From Bacillota bacterium (GTDB taxonomy: Bacteria > Bacillota > Clostridia > Peptostreptococcales > Anaerovoracaceae): a stretch of 10,173 nt of DNA. Both the position numbers and the translations under genes were made by a program. The DNA lies in assembly GCA_016284485.1 (NCBI GenBank), contig JAEEOX010000079.1:1-10173 (forward strand). The letters are read 5' to 3'. The notes beneath the pieces were generated by a model. The model had not been told where the DNA came from. It saw only the letters and a program-made list of their open reading frames with translations, and made no database searches. The stretch's first letter is position 1, and the number at the start of each line of letters is the position of its first letter. This document shows, piece after piece, positions 6,608 to 10,173 of this stretch.

Positions 6608-7966
6608 ATGAAGATAATCGTAGTCGGAAACGGCAAGATAGGAAGCCTCATAAGCGAGCAGCTGGTCCAGGAGGGCCACGACGTAGTGGCTGTGGACACC
6701 CAGGAGCGGGTGCTCAGATCCCTTCAGAGCAGGCTGGACCTGATATGCATCAACGGAAACGGCGCCACCGCCAAAGTCCTCACCGAGGCCGGCGTCATGG
6801 ATGCGGACCTGGTGCTTTCGGTGTCTGAGAAGGATGAACTCAACCTCCTCTGCTGCCTGATCGCCAGGAAACTGGGAGCCAAGCATACCATAGCAAGGGT
6901 CCGTACCCCCGAGTACTCGGAGCAGATGGATCTCATAAAAAACGATCTGGGGCTTTCCATGATCATAAACCCTGACCTGGCCACAGCCCAGGAGATATTC
7001 GCACTTCTCCGTTACCCCAACGTGATATCGGTAGAGAAGTTCTCCAAGGGCAAGTTCGAGCTGGCGGAGATGCTCATAGAAGATGACTGCCTGCTGACCC
7101 AGGCTCCTCTTCACACCATCATGGCCAATCACGGTTTCAGAGCCCTGATCTGCACCGTAAGGCGTGGTTCCGAGACCTTCATCCCCAACGGTGATTTCCA
7201 GATCCAGAAGGGTGACGTGATCAGTCTCTCCGCCCAGTCAGAAGTCATGGAGGAGGCCCTTAAGGCCGCAGGCATCAAGAGTCGCGTGCCCCGCAAGATC
7301 ATGATCGTGGGAGCCGGAAGGATCGCCATCTATCTCATGGAGATGATGCAAAAGATCGGCATGAACCCCACCGTCATAGAGAGCGACCTGGAGCGCTGCC
7401 GTGACATCAGCATCCGCTTCCCCAACGCCCTGGTCATCAGGTCTGACGGTACCGAAAAGGAGACTCTCTTCGAGGAGGGATTCACCGACACCGACGCCTT
7501 CCTGGCACTGACCGGGACAGACGAAGTCAATATTTTGCTGGGCATGAACGCCATCAATTACGATATACAGAAGGTCTTCACCAAGATCAGCCGCAATTCC
7601 CTGCTGGAACTTACCGAATCAGGTGAGGCCGGCACCGTGGTATCCCCCGGGCGCATCATAGCCGACCGGGTCATCAGCTACGTGCGCGCCACCGCAACAG
7701 CCGGTCACGGCGACGTGGAGGCCCTCTATCACGTGGCCAACGGAACTGCAGAAGTGGTGGAGTTCGGAGTAGTAAGTCACAACCCCAGACTTATCAACAT
7801 ACCTCTCAAGGATCTCAAGCTCAAAAAAGACCTGCTGGTCTGCTGCATAATCAGAAACGGCAAAGCTCTGATCCCAGGAGGAAACGACATGATAATGGAA
7901 AAGGATCACGTAGTGGTGGTCACCGTCAACAGGCGGCTCAAAAGCCTCGATGAGATCCTGAAATAG
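6608..7966 (+). CDS. trkA: Trk potassium uptake regulatory subunit TrkA
   Basis: A 452-aa peripheral membrane NAD(H)/nucleotide-binding protein that gates the TrkH potassium channel. It has the full duplicated RCK layout: RCK-N1 with Rossmann loop GNGKIG (7-12) and acidic Asp30 at the end of strand 2, then RCK-C1 (about 140-220). RCK-N2 follows with GAGRIA (235-240) and Glu258, then RCK-C2 (about 370-450). Length and the two-lobe plan match TrkA rather than the single-lobe KtrA. The second loop carries Ala (GAGRIA) where the canonical GxGxxG has its last Gly, common in the second lobe. The start at 6608 follows AGGTG by 7 bases. It sits between the peptidase gene (19-base gap) and trkH (2-base gap), so all three are probably co-transcribed. 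Confidence 0.96.
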   Translation: MKIIVVGNGKIGSLISEQLVQEGHDVVAVDTQERVLRSLQSRLDLICINGNGATAKVLTEAGVMDADLVLSVSEKDELNLLCCLIARKLGAKHTIARVRTPEYSEQMDLIKNDLGLSMIINPDLATAQEIFALLRYPNVISVEKFSKGKFELAEMLIEDDCLLTQAPLHTIMANHGFRALICTVRRGSETFIPNGDFQIQKGDVISLSAQSEVMEEALKAAGIKSRVPRKIMIVGAGRIAIYLMEMMQKIGMNPTVIESDLERCRDISIRFPNALVIRSDGTEKETLFEEGFTDTDAFLALTGTDEVNILLGMNAINYDIQKVFTKISRNSLLELTESGEAGTVVSPGRIIADRVISYVRATATAGHGDVEALYHVANGTAEVVEFGVVSHNPRLINIPLKDLKLKKDLLVCCIIRNGKALIPGGNDMIMEKDHVVVVTVNRRLKSLDEILK

Positions 7967-7968
7967 CC

Positions 7969-9414
7969 ATGAACATACGTATCATCATAAGAATCGCAGG
8001 AATAATATTGCTGTGCGAAGCCGCACTCATGGCAGCCCCCGTCATCGTCGGGCTTATCTACCATGAGCCGGATTCGGTCATAGCCTTCCTTATAACCATG
8101 GCGGTCACTGCCGCCGTGGGTCTTGCTATGTTTTTCCTTAACAGGAGTCACGGCCAGGTCTTCCAGAGGGAGGGTTTCGTCATAGTCACTGCCGGATGGT
8201 TACTGATCAGTATCTTCGGATGTGTGCCCTTCGTTATAAGCGGCAGCATCCCCAACGTGGTGGACGCATTTTTCGAGACCATCTCGGGCTTCACCACCAC
8301 GGGAGCTTCCATACTTTCAGATGTGGAAGCCCTCAGCAATTCCATGCTGTTTTGGAGAAGCTTCACCCACTGGGTGGGAGGCATGGGCGTTCTGGCCTTC
8401 GTCATGATCCTCGCTCCCCTTCTCGGGACCCGCAACAACTACCTGCTGCAGGCAGAGACCCCGGGGCCTGAATCAGACAAGCTGGTCCCCAAGGCCCGCA
8501 GCACCGTCAAGATCCTTTACGGCATCTACTTCGGCATGACCCTGGTGCTGGTACTCCTGCTCATGGCAGGCGGGATGTCACTCTTCGACAGTCTCATCCA
8601 CTCCTTCGGCACCGCCGGGACCGGAGGGTTCTCCAACTATTCGGACAGTGTGGGTCACTTCAGGAGCGGCTACATCGAGATGGTGATCGGAGTCTTCATG
8701 CTCCTCTTCGGAGTCAACTTCAAGATCCACTATTTCCTTCTGCTGAAGAGAAAGCTCTCCATCCTGAAGAATGAAGAGCTGATCACATATATCTTTATTA
8801 CCGTCTTTGCCACGGTGACCATCATGGTCAGCATATTCAGGATGTTCCCCTCGGGATGGGAGGCCTTCAGGGCTGCCTTCTTCCAGGTATCCTCCATCCT
8901 CACCTCCACCGGCTTCTCCACGGCAAACTTCGACATATGGCCCCAGTATCCCAGGACTCTTCTCCTGGTGCTGATGCTGATCGGTGCCTGTGCCGGAAGT
9001 ACCGGCGGCGGATTCAAGGTTGCCAGGCTGGTGCTCATCGCCAAGGCAGCCAAGCGAGGCGTGAACCGCCTTGTCCACCCCAAAGCCATAAAGGCCATCC
9101 GAATGGACGGCAAAACAGTGGACGAGATCGTTCTGTCCAACGCCGGGGTCTACCTGATCCTCTACATTTTCATCATGGTGATAAGCGTCGTTATCCTCTC
9201 CCTGGACAACGTCACCTTCGAAGAAAACCTGAGCTCAGTGACCGCCTGCTTCAACAACATAGGTCCCGCCTACGGTGCCATGGGCCCTGTCGGGAACTAT
9301 GGCGGCCTGTCCATCCTGTCCAAGCTGGTGCTCAGCTTCGACATGCTGGCGGGAAGGCTGGAGATCATGCCCCTCATGATCCTGCTGCTGCCGGGTGACA
9401 GACATCTCAGATGA
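7969..9414 (+). CDS. trkH: Trk potassium uptake channel subunit TrkH, altered C-terminus
   Basis: A 481-aa integral membrane K+ translocating subunit with four membrane-pore-membrane repeats. The four filter regions are visible: TTTGAS (109-114), GTAGTGGFS (214-222), TSTGFS (312-317) and NNIGPAYG (429-436), each with the filter glycine. Basic residue Arg463 in the last helix region and the RLEIMP stretch (463-468) are typical TrkH. The start is 2 bases after the trkA stop, with no strong ribosome site, so coupling is likely. The final residues are odd: after ILLLPG the family normally ends with a short Trp/basic tail, but here it reads DRHLR and stops. That change coincides with a drop in GC content, so the last five or six codons probably come from foreign or rearranged DNA. 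Function may be little affected because the pore is intact. Confidence 0.95.
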   Translation: MNIRIIIRIAGIILLCEAALMAAPVIVGLIYHEPDSVIAFLITMAVTAAVGLAMFFLNRSHGQVFQREGFVIVTAGWLLISIFGCVPFVISGSIPNVVDAFFETISGFTTTGASILSDVEALSNSMLFWRSFTHWVGGMGVLAFVMILAPLLGTRNNYLLQAETPGPESDKLVPKARSTVKILYGIYFGMTLVLVLLLMAGGMSLFDSLIHSFGTAGTGGFSNYSDSVGHFRSGYIEMVIGVFMLLFGVNFKIHYFLLLKRKLSILKNEELITYIFITVFATVTIMVSIFRMFPSGWEAFRAAFFQVSSILTSTGFSTANFDIWPQYPRTLLLVLMLIGACAGSTGGGFKVARLVLIAKAAKRGVNRLVHPKAIKAIRMDGKTVDEIVLSNAGVYLILYIFIMVISVVILSLDNVTFEENLSSVTACFNNIGPAYGAMGPVGNYGGLSILSKLVLSFDMLAGRLEIMPLMILLLPGDRHLR

Positions 9415-9420
9415 TCATTC
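9394..9420. other. Probable recombination or assembly breakpoint at the end of trkH
   Basis: Host-like, GC-rich trkH coding sequence stops matching its family at about 9394-9397. A different reading frame becomes the meaningful one directly after. Hand counts give 39 G+C in 60 bases at 9301-9360 but 72 in 180 at 9421-9600. No insertion-sequence end, target duplication or attachment site could be recognised, and there is no terminator after trkH. It could be a natural deletion or insertion junction, or a join between unrelated sequences in assembly. Confidence 0.6.
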
Positions 9421-9691
9421 GTTAAATTACTGGAGTGCGGTGAACCCCTCTTTGGCTCAAATCAGAAACCAAATCAGTTATCATGGCACACCGGTTATTT
9501 ACGAGAATAAGTTTGTAAACCCGAGCAATACTTCCCAAACAGTGCATCATGATGTTGTTGTATATGGGTATACAAATGACGACAGATTGGTTGTTCACTT
9601 TGGTTGGCCGGGCAGGTCTCATATAGTATGCACGGGGACGGCTCTGCTGATTTGGAACTCCACGGCAAGTGCTATAGCTAACTATTCATGA
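9395..9691 (+). pseudogene. 5'-truncated C-terminal part of a cysteine-peptidase-like protein
   Basis: The frame is open from inside trkH and gives 98 residues; the nominal GTG at 9395 has no ribosome site and lies in the end of trkH. The recognisable part is NPSLAQIRNQISYHGTPVI (residues 17-35), then HHDVVVYGYTNDDRLVVHFGW (51-71). An IxxGxPVI strand, a catalytic-type His before VVVYGY and an HFGW turn are the layout of the C-terminal half of C39-like or C10-like papain-fold peptidases. The expected front half with the Gln and Cys catalytic residues is absent, so it cannot be an active enzyme as it stands. His69 occupies the place where many relatives have an Asn. It ends 14 bases before the next gene, with which it was probably an operon. 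Family assignment is by pattern and only moderately sure; a short intact gene starting at GTG 9440 is a less likely alternative. Confidence 0.55.
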
Positions 9692-9692
9692 G

Positions 9693-9701
9693 AAGGAGGT
9701 G
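9693..9701 (+). promoter_or_regulatory. Strong ribosome binding site of the small exported protein
   Basis: AAGGAGGTG, with the GGAGG core 6 bases from the ATG at 9706, directly after the stop of the preceding fragment. This is one of the best ribosome sites in the window and shows that the following gene was meant to be translated. Confidence 0.8.
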
Positions 9702-9705
9702 AGAG

Positions 9706-9954
9706 ATGAAGAGGTTCAAGAAGGTCGCGGCCTTATTATTTGTTCTAGCCCTTATTTGTATGGTTCCTTCGTATTGTGGCGGTGCACCGGGCAGAAATCC
9801 ATGGCACAGATATGACAGTATTTATATCAGAGATTTACCAAGCGGCGATCAGATTTTCATCCCTCTGGACTGCAAAATATGGGGTGATCCTGTAAGGTGT
9901 CACTTCGGTGCAAAAGTATCGCCGGAAATGATACTTAGTCTGATTGAGGATTAA
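9706..9954 (+). CDS. Exported or lipid-anchored protein, N-terminal part, interrupted by TAA
   Basis: Encodes 82 residues with a clear secretion signal: basic MKRFKK, hydrophobic core VAALLFVLALICMV (7-20), then PSYCGG. Cys24 could be lipidated, but Tyr at -1 is a poor lipobox, so ordinary signal-peptidase cleavage is also possible. The mature part (about 25-82) matches no family I recognise. The frame ends at TAA 9952-9954, but the same frame is then open to the window edge for 73 more codons. The visible product is therefore probably the front of a longer protein cut by a nonsense change. Its partner upstream is the cysteine-peptidase-like fragment, 14 bases away. Codon use is more AT-rich than in trkH. 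It may instead be a genuine short protein, but the open frame after the stop argues against that. Confidence 0.6.
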   Translation: MKRFKKVAALLFVLALICMVPSYCGGAPGRNPWHRYDSIYIRDLPSGDQIFIPLDCKIWGDPVRCHFGAKVSPEMILSLIED

Positions 9955-10173
9955 ATTGGTGCTTCTGTAAAGATTTCAATTTTTAAGTCGTCAGATGATG
10001 TCAAAGGTTATCTGTTGGAAATACCAGGAGAACATACCATATTTCAAAACTTCTACGCTACAGGACGGGATTATCATAAAGAGGGCCTCATGGAATACGA
10101 GATGCAGGCATGTGATGTGATGCTGATCCCGGACGGAGACATTGAAAGGGAAGCTATGATAATGTTCCCTCTG
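9955..10173 (+). pseudogene. In-frame continuation of the exported protein after the TAA, partial at window edge
   Basis: Immediately after the TAA the same frame is open for exactly 73 codons to the last base, starting IGASVKISIFKSSDDVKGYL and ending MIMFPL. The other two plus frames close within about 30 bases (TAA at 9968-9970 and 9984-9986). The composition of residues looks like ordinary soluble protein. There is no good start codon with a ribosome site near its beginning; internal ATGs occur only from about 10091. The simplest reading is the back half of the gene that begins at 9706. Function unknown. Confidence 0.5.

Noticed and set aside
9952..9954. Programmed stop readthrough or recoding at the TAA
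   Set aside because: TAA is the least leaky stop, and no downstream structure or recoding signal was visible; a nonsense change or sequence error is simpler.
9415..10173. Insertion sequence or prophage at the right end
   Set aside because: No transposase, integrase, terminal inverted repeats or target duplication could be seen in the available bases.

Overview
The window looks like the chromosome of a GC-rich member of the Bacillota, probably an anaerobic clostridial lineage. The basis is Gram-positive-like promoters with near-consensus hexamers (TATAAT; TTGAAA), AGGAGG-type ribosome binding sites, tightly packed unidirectional gene pairs and the protein families present. This is inference; no rRNA or marker gene is present to fix the taxon. 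No tRNA, rRNA, CRISPR array, transposase or integrase was seen.

Left half, all on the minus strand. Reading in the direction of transcription from about 5550 leftwards, a strong promoter drives a Gate-domain (nucleoside-recognition type) membrane protein. A PaaI-like hotdog thioesterase follows after only 3 bases. A rho-independent terminator lies beyond the thioesterase. A second promoter then drives two half-size ABC exporters whose genes overlap by 8 bp. They almost certainly form a heterodimer: the first has a full LSGGQ signature but an Asp at the catalytic Glu position, and the second has the Glu but a degraded signature. This leaves one competent and one degenerate ATP site.

Right half, plus strand. 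A back-to-back promoter with an extended -10 drives a leaderless trypsin-like serine peptidase, then trkA (two-RCK regulatory subunit) and trkH (K+ channel-like subunit), with gaps of 19 and 2 bases. This reads as a potassium-uptake operon with a cytoplasmic peptidase as its first gene. The divergent promoters are packed so that their -35 boxes are 6 bp apart.

Right end. At the last codons of trkH (about 9394-9415) the sequence changes character. The usual TrkH C-terminal residues are replaced, and GC drops from about 65% to about 40% by hand count. What follows is the C-terminal part of a protein resembling C39/C10-type cysteine peptidases, without its front half. Next comes a gene for a secreted or lipid-anchored small protein, which carries an in-frame TAA after 82 codons; the same frame then stays open to the window edge. 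This right end looks like a breakpoint into degraded accessory DNA (or an assembly join) and is the most unusual part of the window.
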